A DNA stretch of 64,000 nt from Centropus unirufus (taxonomy: Eukaryota > Chordata > Aves > Cuculiformes > Centropidae). The notes below the pieces were generated by a model. It was not told the DNA's origin and did not search any database. It worked only from the letters and a program-made list of their open reading frames with translations. Shown here one piece after another: positions 12,201 to 21,800 of this stretch (its first letter is position 1; the number at the start of each line of letters is the position of its first letter). The stretch lies in NCBI GenBank assembly GCA_013397695.1, contig VYZI01000019.1, positions 3,448,663 through 3,512,662 on the forward strand, written 5' to 3'. A program made the translations under genes and the position numbers.

Positions 12201-13604
12201 AAATAGATCTTGAGCATATTTATTGAACTTAAAGACTAATCTTGACATTATTGTCACTTATGAGCTATTTATAAGAAACTTCTGGAAGTAATGCATTAGT
12301 TTACGGATGACTAGCGTGGGTCTGCTGAACAACAGTATTCAATGTTGCTAGACTGTCTTAATTTTAACCATATTAAAACAATTATATGTTTAGTAATGTT
12401 AGGGGGATTTTCTGAGAGATTCTTCCTATTAATTCTAGAAGGAAAACAAGAAGAAACTGAAGAATGCAGCTAAAAAGAAGAAATCAAGTGAAGTCACTAC
12501 TGCTGTTGCTACTCCTGCAAATGCTACCCAGGACCTTGGGGTAAAAGAGAAAGCAGTCCAAGAGCCAGGTGATAATGATGATGAAGAAATTCCACAGCTG
12601 GTGCCTATGCAAACAACCATCTTAGATGAGCTGAAGGTAATTATGTAATGATGTGGAGAAATGCACATTTTGGTTAAAGCTAAAGATATTTGACTTTTAA
12701 ATGGCCTGTTGCTCTGTAGGGAACAGTGCTAACACTCTTCAAATGAACTAAGGTTGTTGTGAATTTATCATGAAAGCAAGAGCTGAGTGTGTGAGGAATT
12801 TGCCTTCGGAAGCTGGTTAGTTTTGATTTTTCGGTTTTGAAGGCTTTTGTATGTTTTAGTTAACCCATCTTAAGGATCATGGGAACCAGTGTCTTTTGTT
12901 CTTCAACTTATTTTTCTGAATAGCAGATATCCATGCAGTCTATTTGGCCTGGAAATGTGGAAATGACTGGTTTAAACCTCTGGCAGCAGAGCTCAGTGCC
13001 CTGACTGGCCAAAAGGATCCTTGCACTTGTTAACTCTATTCACCTTCTTACTATTTTGCTATTTCATCATTATTTTAGTAACTTAGTTCTTTGTTTATTC
13101 CTCTGCTTCCAGACTGGAGTGTCAACAGATTATTTGCGCTAGTATACAGTTCAATTGCTAGAAAGTGTTTGTCATTTCTTAATTTTTCATTGATCTTTCT
13201 TCTTGAAAAACGGTAAAAATATTTTTTAGGTAGAAGGGTAATTTTTTGTTTTTTAAATACAGAAAATGGAATCGTTTAATGGAAAAGTTGACAACCTGGG
13301 CAAGAAAACTAAAACACCCCTTGGTAAGAGGAAGAAACAACCTGGAGCTCTGGAGACTCCAAAACGAAAACAAAAAGTTACAGAAGAGCTTGCAGACTTG
13401 AAGATGCCACCAAACCAGAAACAAGCCAAGCGGCTTAGTGTGACAAAGGAGGCGATAAAAGACAAAGAGATTAAGAAGACTCCCAAAAAGCCTGAAGCCA
13501 AGTCTTTCGGAACGCCCAAAGCTGGCAAACTGGTACAGTCAGCCAAGAAGTTACCAAAAACACCAAAGCAAAAGCGCAAAGAACACAGGCCACAGTCAGC
13601 ATGA
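8779..13604 (+). CDS. RSL1D1: RSL1D1, ribosomal L1 domain-containing protein 1
   Basis: Nucleolar L1-fold protein (also called CSIG) linked to ribosome biogenesis and cell senescence. Nine coding exons: 8779-8823, 8912-9051, 9604-9742, 10367-10515, 10657-10758, 11353-11446, 11535-11663, 12439-12636 and 13263-13604 (TGA). All junctions are GT/AG and phases are consistent, giving 445 residues against about 490 in human. The ATG sits in a strong context (G at -3, G at +4). Residues from about 16 to 260 form the L1 domain, with landmarks LFTKDEPN, LKKEYK, DRIRRLLPS, RIGHTGM and LPK-KWKNVKILHLKTL. A lysine-rich tail follows, with the conserved acidic block DEEIPQLVP and, in the last exon, many basic residues and repeated TP motifs, as expected for a nucleolar protein. 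It lies downstream of GSPT1 on the same strand, as in mammals. The identification is secure. Confidence 0.96.
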
Positions 13605-13771
13605 ATGTTGTCTCCTCTAACTCGTTTTATATTATCATTCAGTGGTGTCTTTTTAGTAAACAAATACATAGATAAGGTAAAATGTGTTCTTAAGAAAATC
13701 TGATTCCAAAAGCTTTTTTCACCAAGACCTGTGATGATTTCATATTTCCTGCTAACTGATGAGCTGGAACA

Positions 13772-13777
13772 AATAAA
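13772..13777 (+). terminator. RSL1D1: Poly(A) signal of RSL1D1
   Basis: Canonical AATAAA about 170 bases after the RSL1D1 stop, giving a short 3' UTR. A further AATAAA at 14317-14322 could give a longer form. Confidence 0.75.
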
Positions 13778-13799
13778 CTCATAATCTTAACTGCTGGCT

Positions 13800-15490
13800 T
13801 GGATTCTTTTATATTTTCCTGGCCCAAACTAAAAGTACTCCAATTCATTAAGTGTCAAAGGGCACACGGAGTGGGGTGTTCCAGGACAAAAAGCTGAGAT
13901 ACATTATCTAAGTGACAACTGCATGAAGCATAGCTCAGTACTGCAACAGAAAATGGCTCAGGCAAGAAGCGTGCGTACCAACAGCCTGTGAAATAGCTGC
14001 TACCATTTTTCCTCCAATTACTCGATATAATGAAAACAGCTTGACATCTCAATCTTACTCCAGATATTTAAGTTAACAGCTTAAACCTTGATGTACTGCT
14101 TAGCTATTCTTTCCTAGGTTATTTGTGGTTTGTTTTTTTGTTTTTTTTTTTTTTAAAAAAAAGCAAGGATAATTCCAGTTTTATATCACCGTGTACTTTG
14201 ACATCAAGCAAAATCTCCCTACCTTCACTTTTGGGCCTTAACTTCTGCTACCAGAGCAACCGAAGGTGTCCCTGCATGCTCATCGCAATACTGTTGATTC
14301 TTCGATCTGAAATAAGAATAAAGTTGTCATCAGGTTCTATGTATTGAAGACCATTGTTAAATTATGAAGTTAAACTTAACATGTTTATTCAGGAAACTTT
14401 TGTAGTAATGTTTCTCTTGTTTAAGAGAAAACCTGTCACTTTGCTAATCAAGAAAGGAGGAAATATGAAAAACTTAACATACATTCAAGTTGAAACTGTG
14501 CCTGTTGCCGATGTATTACAGAATCAAACTGGGTGTAAACCAATTGTTTTCAGTTAACTAATTTCAGCTTGCAAGATGGATTTTTTCTCCTAGAAAATAG
14601 TCTCCTGAACAACTTTTTTTCCAAGAGAGGGAAAACTTGAAAACTTAGTTACTTGTATGCTGACTTACTTGGTTGGGCCCTTTTCTAAATAAATTAAAAA
14701 TCATCAAATGGAGATGTTCATTGTGTTGGTAACTTCAATACTGTCATGTTTTGAATATTGAGCTCTTGCTGAAAAATTAATTTCTCTGGACAGATAAATA
14801 GGGAATAAAAACAGCATCTGTCTCGAACAACCATAAATGCTTGTAGCTGATCTGAAAGCCTTCCACCCTCCTTATAGAAATCTGTATTTGTATGCAAGTT
14901 TGGTAGGCTATAATGTTATTTACCACGTTCAGATTAGCTCTTAAATTCAAGATTACTGGGAAGAGTAACAGCTAATGATAAAGCAAGTGTTTGAGTGCTA
15001 CCAAAGCCGTAGCAGGAGGGATAGTGAGAAGCTAATTAAAACTTGCTTACAAACTATTACTTGATTAGCTCTTTATCCAAATCATCTGAGTTGAGATTAT
15101 TAATACTGATTTCCATTTTAAATTTCTTTGGTATTTGCTACTCTATTCTAATTCTAACTGCCTGCTTAGCCTATCAGTCCTCACATTAAGCAAAATGGTC
15201 ATGATTATTTCTTTTTAGCATTGAACACGATTATTAGAAATCTTGTGCTGTCAGAATGAATCTGCAATCCTAAAATCTGCTTTGCTTCCTAGAGCTGTTG
15301 TGATTCGGATGGGATAAACCCCGGCACACCGAGCCTGGGCAGGTGGTACCTGATCCTCTCCCTCAGCCTCTGAGGGGCCGCAGGGTGGTTCAGCACCGTG
15401 AGGAGAGGCCGGTGTTACCTTGAAGGTTTAAACTTTACAATCCAAAAGATATTTAATAAGGAAAAAAAAGCACTATAGGCTTTTCGTTAC
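13800..15490. other. Intergenic region between RSL1D1 and the TMEM238-like gene
   Basis: AT-rich sequence with a T-rich to A-rich low-complexity run near 14128-14162. No coding exon or RNA gene could be recognised. GC content rises after about 15300 into the next CpG island. Confidence 0.6.
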
Positions 15491-15573
15491 CGTATTTTTC
15501 CTCAGGGCGGCGTTCCCGGTGGGAGCGGGGCCCCCCGAGGGCCGCGGCCCCTCCCGCCTTCCCCTCAGCGGCC

Positions 15574-15673
15574 NNNNNNNNNNNNNNNNNNNNNNNNNNN
15601 NNNNNNNNNNNNNNNNNNNNNNNNNNNNNNNNNNNNNNNNNNNNNNNNNNNNNNNNNNNNNNNNNNNNNNNNN
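15574..15673. other. Assembly gap (100 N)
   Basis: A run of exactly 100 N, the usual placeholder size for a gap of unknown length. It lies 39 bases upstream of the TMEM238-like start codon, in extreme GC-rich sequence that is typically hard to sequence. Confidence 0.98.
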
Positions 15674-15712
15674 CCAGGTGCGGGCGGCCCGAGGCGGCGC
15701 CGCTGCCCGGCG

Positions 15713-16093
15713 ATGGCGGCCCCCGGCGGGCTGGGCCGCTGCGTGGCCGCGTTCTGGCTGGCGCTGGCGTTCGACGCGCTGGGGCTGGCGGTGCTGCTGG
15801 CGGGCGTGTTCGCCGACGTGTTCTTCTCCGACCTGCTCATCTACGCGGGCGGCATCGGCATCTTCCTCAGCCTCGTCTGGTGGGTGTTCTGGTACGCGGG
15901 CAACCTGGAGGTGCCGCCCGAGGAGCTGCGCGACGACGTGGGGCTGGCGGCGGGCAAGGGGCGCGGGGACAGCCTGCTGCGGGGGCTGGTGCACGGCCTC
16001 AGCCTCCGCCTCTCCTCCGCCTTCGCCGCCGCGCCGCGAGCCCGGCCGGCCGAGCTGGAGCTGCGGGGCCGCCCCGCAGAGCCCGGCAGGTGA
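15713..16093 (+). CDS. TMEM238-family small membrane protein
   Basis: Open frame of 126 residues starting at an ATG in a good context (G at -3, G at +4) just after an assembly gap. Two hydrophobic segments are visible, about residues 10-33 and 38-63, followed by an arginine- and alanine-rich cytoplasmic-type tail. The motif DLLIYAGGIGIFLSLVWWVF, then WYAGNLEVPPEEL, matches the signature of the TMEM238/TMEM238L family as I know it (a DLLIY-type stretch, a FLSL helix, then WYTGN-type residues). The family's molecular function is unknown. I cannot tell whether this is orthologous to TMEM238 or TMEM238L, or is a separate avian paralogue, so no symbol is given. The TGA stop overlaps a consensus splice donor (CAG|GTGAGA at 16087-16094), so the true C-terminus may come from a further exon. 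Confidence 0.75.
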   Translation: MAAPGGLGRCVAAFWLALAFDALGLAVLLAGVFADVFFSDLLIYAGGIGIFLSLVWWVFWYAGNLEVPPEELRDDVGLAAGKGRGDSLLRGLVHGLSLRLSSAFAAAPRARPAELELRGRPAEPGR

Positions 16094-17089
16094 GAGCGGC
16101 GCGGGCGCGGTGCGGGGGGGCTGCGGGGCAGGACGCCAGGGTCCGCGGGTGCAGCCGCATCGGCGCGGGGCGAGGAAATGGACATGAGCCGCTGCTCTCT
16201 CTGCAGCAACGCAAAACGCTTGTTTCTTGGGGAACCAGAAGTCAGCGTTTCGGTTTTTCTGTTGCATTTAACGTAAGGGCGGCGGAGCTGTAGCTGAGAA
16301 CTCGTAAATGCGTTCGGTGGTTAAACTCGTCTTGAACATCAGCACTAGACAAAATGTGCTGCTACCCCTCGTGCACAGATTGCATCCAGATCCAACTTGA
16401 AAACATCACTGAAGATCGGCAAGCTTCTCAAAATACCCCGAGGGTGCTCGTCCTATGCCACGTTTGTTTAGGAAGAAAAGCCTTGACGATGAAAAAAGTC
16501 AAGCTTTCGCTTCCCTGTGTGAAAACATTTTCTGAAGAAGCCGTGCAAACAATTTTGCACCAAGTGTCTGAGCTGTTCACGGGTTCTAAACATCTTGCAC
16601 TTCTGATTCACAGGGTACAAAGTCAGCTTTTTCTGCCACTCTGTGAAACTACATTGTGAAGCTACTGTTGGCTTACAGAAAAGTTCCTGTAGAAATAGGT
16701 TTTGTACATGAAAGCCGCAGAAGTGTCTTGAGAGGAAGCCCTAACAGAAGGGAGATACAGCGTAGATATCTATTGCTTAATAGAAAGAATGTCAGCCATA
16801 CAGCTTTAAGATATTTCCTACTGCTATTTACTTTAACTGTATCTACAGTTAACAAATAGGCTGATGAAAATTATTCATTCTCCTCTTATTAGTTTTTCAT
16901 TTTTTCTGAACTGGGTTTAGAACTGACATTCACATTTTCAGGGAAGAAATGACATTTGTTACATGACCATGCCTAACCTTTTCCATCTCAAGATTAGGAC
17001 AGGAGTAGGTATTGAGTCCAGTAGGTAAGGTGCCATCTCTGTAGTCAGCCCTACTTTCAATCTGCGTACACAGATGTGTATTTTTTTGT

Positions 17090-17095
17090 AATAAA
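17090..17095 (+). terminator. Candidate poly(A) signal for the TMEM238-like gene
   Basis: Canonical AATAAA about 1 kb after the stop, preceded by a T-rich tract. Assignment to this gene is by position only. Confidence 0.35.
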
Positions 17096-17574
17096 CTTCT
17101 AGTAGGGAAAGTTATCCATTATTTTTAAATAGTTGAAATCTTTCATGTTACTGTGTTTAATTAGAAATAATTTGTGGTTTATTATTAACTAGAATAATAG
17201 TTACTATGTATAGACTGCTTTATTACAAGCTCGCACAAGCAGACGGCAGCTTCTTATGCTACGGGAAACGAACTTTGGTACAATTGCATTACTAGAGGGA
17301 GCTCGTAAGAGTTGTCATACATGGTAACATAATCTCCGTGATTTTAACTTTCAAGGAAAAATAAAGCATAACAAATGGTTTTGCCTCCAAAGATAACTTG
17401 GGGTTCCCTTTTGAGGAAAGCTTATCTGAAGCCTTTTCTATCTTTTCATAAGTGATTGAATCAGATCGATCCCTTACTGACAGACTAAATCCTGTCCCCA
17501 TCTGGAGATATTTATGAACTTACCCAAACGGGTTAAACATGTTTGGGCAGATATTGTCAAGAGAGAGGAGGGGC

Positions 17575-17672
17575 AAAACTGCCACCACCCCAAAAAAACA
17601 ACACCAAGCAAAAAAAAAGTCCGCAAACCACCATAACCAGCAATAACAAAAAAACCAACCTCCCCTACAATA
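17575..17672. repeat. A/C-rich low-complexity tract
   Basis: About 100 bases made almost only of A and C on this strand (runs of AAAAAAAC, CAACACC and ACCACC). It shows no fixed repeat unit and no coding potential. Confidence 0.6.
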
Positions 17673-20600
17673 GAAGAGCTTCCTGAATGTATGTGTTCAG
17701 AAAATGAACTTTTGCACTAATAAGGAAGTTTCTTTATAGAAACTATGCATTTTTGCCACTTACATAATTTTCTTGTTCTTGCCATTAATAACTTGCTGAA
17801 ATTATGAACGAATACTGCATGCTGTTCCAATTTTCTATCTATTTAGTGGGAGTGAGACGAGTGAGAATTCTCAAGATGTGGAATTAATTATATTTAAGGA
17901 ATAACAAGTAGATTGGGACCCTCGGGCCCGAGAAGAGATGCAGAGTATAAAATATTCTAGGGGGTTGCACAGTCAAAAGGGGAATGGACCAACTACATCG
18001 GGAATGCCTCTATGTCACTGAAATGTGACAGATAAACTTCTTGAAAAAAAGCCAGAGAAAGAAAGAGAAGAGATGCAAAGATAAAATATTTGGCTCACAA
18101 AGACCTGGGGCAGTGATTGGCAGTTGAGATAATATCCTGAGGACAAATTTCTTGCATGCTCTACTCTTTTGCCTTTACTGAGACATTTGTGCTTGGCCGT
18201 CATTGGAGATGGGCTGTTGAGTTGATGGATCTTTTATTTGGGTCCAACCTGGCTGTTAAACATGAGGAAAAATACTTCAAAGACTGCCTTCAAATAACAG
18301 TTTAGAATTTTATATGACTTTTGCTTCTAAAACTATTTTGAAGTAACCTTTTCTTAATGTATTATCTTCAGGATCTGTTGAAGACACAACTATAGAAGTC
18401 ACTGCCTGTATAAGTGGGGGAAATTATGGAAGGAGAATTCCCTTCTCAATGCAATAGGATTTCCTCCTTATGGAATAATCTGTGCAACCACTGTGGACTC
18501 TGGAGAAAATGGACACATAGAGCCATATCCCTGCCAAATGCACCTATTTCAGTATTGGACTGGATAGGTTTTTTATGGTTTTTTTCACGATTTCAAAACA
18601 TAAAGTAGATCTCTTGATGATTGAGGACTAAAAATGAAACAAATGTGATTGACAGAAAAATCACTGCCACGTGTAATACAGAATTTTAAAATTTTGAATA
18701 TCCTGGGAATGTCTGCATAAAAATCTCTTGCACAATGAAAAGCTCTTGCACTGTTTTACCAAGGTCTGTAAGTGAAACTTACTGTGAATTTTTATGATGC
18801 CAGTGCAATACTTTTGTTTGTAAGGGTGCTTTTAAAATATCTGTGTTAAACTATTGATGCAAAGTCACAAATGTAGTAGAAGTTGTTTATATTGTAAATA
18901 CACAATTTACAGCAAATCTTTTAAAGCTTTATCGTTATTTTGGAATAACTTGACATTTGAGATTTTATAGTTACACAAGTAAACATAGTGATGTTGGCCT
19001 ACCAGTACATTTTTCATAGTTTTTAATTATGTAATGTGATGATTCTAAGAAGAGGTGTTTTTTTGTCTAGTGATGTTGGGAATTGTTTTCCTAGTGCTGG
19101 AGCATTTGACAGGGGGGATACACACTACCAACCCCTCCGTCCCCCGCTGACTCACAGATATTCTGATGCCTTAAAAATAGTACCGAATTTATATTTCAGA
19201 TGTAACTGAGAAGTAGCAGCTGGGAAAAGATTCATATAAAAGTTAATGATACCCAGGATTCTTGTGTGGAGAAATTCCTCACAAGTTCCTGCTTTTGACC
19301 TAACATGAAGAGTTGGAGTCCACCTTTAGCAAATATGTGTAGGTCTTAAAATTTTCATCTACAATTGGTTTTATGCCACACCTTATTGAATACTAGAGGT
19401 GGGTTTAAGGAAAATGTTCATGAAGAATACTCTACTTCCTTGTCAACTCTTGCAATGTCTTTCAGTGTTCTCACATAGGTTACTGGAGTAATTTCTGACA
19501 TTACTGTGCATATTCTAATTTTTAAATGTTTTACAAATGCTCTCAGTTTTTCAGCAAAGTTAGATAATCACCGAAACTGAAGGTCGGTAATGTGATTTCT
19601 TCTCTACTAAACTGCAGTTCTCAGCAGGTGTAAAAATTGTTTCCTCATTTTAGAGGAAGTGTAATGTGACACCATTGTTGCAATGGGCTGATAAAAAAGG
19701 CAAACAAACTCCTGTACAGTTTAAAGCCTGTAGATGACTGTTCCAGTGTCATTCATGAGATTTTTTTTTCATTGTTGTTCTGAGCAGAGGTAGCTGCTTT
19801 TTCTAATTCCCCACAGTTTCACCTGTAAACTGAATTATGAGATGTAATGTTTAAAAAGCGGTATGATAGCAGCAGCAATCAATTGAGCTGAAACTTTTGT
19901 GTGCAGCCATTCAAAGATGTAGACTGGTTAAAATCTTTTTCCGATCTAGTGTTGTAATTACTGGGGTGAATTGAGTGGGGCTTTGCATTCACTGTAGATA
20001 AAAATAGAATTAATTTCAAATGCAGTATCAGTAGTTAATGATCGTAGTGTAAGAAGGTGGCTAGAATGTTATTGGCTGTTGCAGCTTCACTCCACAGCTA
20101 CACGGGATTGAAATGGTGATGATTGTGAACAGTACGTATGTTTTAAAAAAGAAATACAGGAGCTGACACGTCAGTAGAGGAGGATGCTCTGCATGGAGTA
20201 CTGCTGGAGCGTAACTAATACAGTGTGTCAAAACGAGGAGAGGAAAAGCACTCCCCACGGAGCAGTGGTACGTACTGTAAGAGAGAATCCTTCCCTTTTG
20301 AAAATGTAAACCAGTTACTATTTCATGTAACCTGTTTGCCTTCAAAATAAGGAAGGCTAATACTAAATGGAAACTGGGAACTGAATGATTAGCAGTTAAA
20401 CATTAACAAATATTTAACACTATCTTAGTCTCCTGGTATCCTTATCAGTTGTAGCTTGCTGCGGGCACAAAGTCCATTCAGGCAACTCCCGTATTGTTGC
20501 TTGGAAAGAAGCTCTTGTATGTTTGCAGGGATGCTTGCACTTGTGGGAACAGAGTTTTGCTTCTAAAGCCAGAATCCCTTTAGAGGACAATTGCATGCAC

Positions 20601-21219
20601 TTTGTCGGAAAACATAAGCAGAACTGCACAGAACCAAACTGGCTACAGGAGTGGGATTGCACAGGAGGGTTTTCTAGCTGGTTAAGCCAAAACTAGCTCG
20701 AAATGGCATTTTCTGTCCCACTAAAGGAAAAAGGCCGAACCTGAACTTGTAACTATGCAGAAGGATTAAGTGTCTGTCAGACTCTTTCGATGTGGGCTGT
20801 ACCTAAAGAGAATTTTAGTGAGGTTTAGTCCTCCTAAATTGTAAGATCTTCCCCAGAGAAAAAATAATTTATTAGTAAATTCTATGAAAATCAGTTTTTG
20901 TGTGACCCTTGGGAGGGAGAGGATTGCCTCAGTAGCTGGCTGTGCCGAGGAGAGCGATTGTGCGCTGCCGAATGACAGGGTTAGGATCAAGGAATGCCAC
21001 ATATAACCAGTTCAGGTGACTGGGGGAAGTAAACGTGATGCCTTCCACTGGATTAATTGAAAAAAAATCAAACTGCTTTGGGCAGATTGATCCCTGCTGA
21101 AGAACTGAGCAGAAAACGCCTGTTTCCATTCATACTGCTCCGGGTTACTCTGCCCGTATTTGTGTATTTTATGCGTTATTGTTTAAAGCCTTTTGAATGA
21201 ACGCATCTCCAGGAGGTTT

Positions 21220-21800
21220 CATGGAATGGCACCGCTCCAAGCGCGGTGCTTCCATCCAGACTGGGCCTCCTGGGAAGGATGGAAGTGCCGTGGGACGGCG
21301 GCTGGGCTGCCCGAAGGGGCCGCTGCAGCATTCCCGGCTCCCCGCCAGGCCGCGCTCCTCGGTCCGCCCGCACCACAGAGACCGAGCCAGAGCGGCCGCT
21401 GCCCTTCCCGCCGCGCCTCTCCATGGGGCGGGGGAGGCGCTCCCCGCGCTTCCGGCGCGGCGGCCGCTCCTTCCGGCCCGGAGCGCCATGTGGCGGCGGG
21501 GGCGAGCGGCGCGGGGCACGGGGCGGCTGCGGGCCGGGCCGGGCCGGGCGCCATGAGGCCCGCTGGGGCGCGGCTGGGCTCGCCATCGCAGGGCGGCGCC
21601 ATGCTGGGAGGGGACGAGTTCATCAGCTCCCCGCCGAGGAAGACGGTGCGGTTCGGGGGGGCCCTGGCCGAGGTGCTGCTCAAGTACCGCAAGGTGAGCC
21701 GTGAAACTCCCGCCGCGCTCTGGGGAAGCCCGGCAGCCTCCGAGCGCCCGCCCGGGCAGCGCGGGGGAGCGGTCTCCATCCACCGCGGGGCGACGGCTGG
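21220..21800 (+). promoter_or_regulatory. RRN3: CpG-island promoter of RRN3 with paired ETS-type sites
   Basis: Dense CpG sequence around the first RRN3 exon. Two CTTCCGG cores (21449-21455 and 21470-21476) lie about 100 and 80 bases before the start codon. They match ETS/GABP consensus sites, which often lie close to transcription starts of housekeeping genes. The transcription start itself cannot be read from sequence. Confidence 0.65.
21488..21556 (+). CDS. Upstream ORF overlapping the RRN3 start codon
   Basis: A 22-codon frame begins at an ATG with G at -3 and ends at a TGA that shares bases with the RRN3 ATG (ATGA at 21553-21556). It is rich in Arg and Gly. It would be translated only if transcription starts upstream of 21488, which is likely but unproven given ETS-type sites immediately upstream. 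Its peptide has no recognised function. Any role would be in controlling RRN3 translation. Confidence 0.35.
   Translation: MWRRGRAARGTGRLRAGPGRAP

Larger units (their letters stand above)
15500..16180 (+). promoter_or_regulatory. CpG island over the TMEM238-like gene, interrupted by a gap
   Basis: Very GC- and CpG-rich sequence surrounds the short coding region. The presumed promoter is largely hidden in the run of N at 15574-15673, so individual promoter elements cannot be read. Confidence 0.65.
16094..21190. other. Region between the TMEM238-like frame and RRN3
   Basis: The left part is probably the 3' UTR, or a spliced 3' end, of the TMEM238-like gene. An open frame of 101 codons (16354-16659) has no recognisable domain. 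The rest is AT-rich, has many stops, and contains an A/C-rich low-complexity patch near 17575-17672. I recognise no further gene, RNA or transposon here. Confidence 0.55.

Noticed and set aside
15473..16267. Minus-strand 264-codon frame opposite the TMEM238-like gene
   Set aside because: It spans the N gap and is antisense CpG-island sequence; the + strand frame has two clear membrane helices and a family motif.
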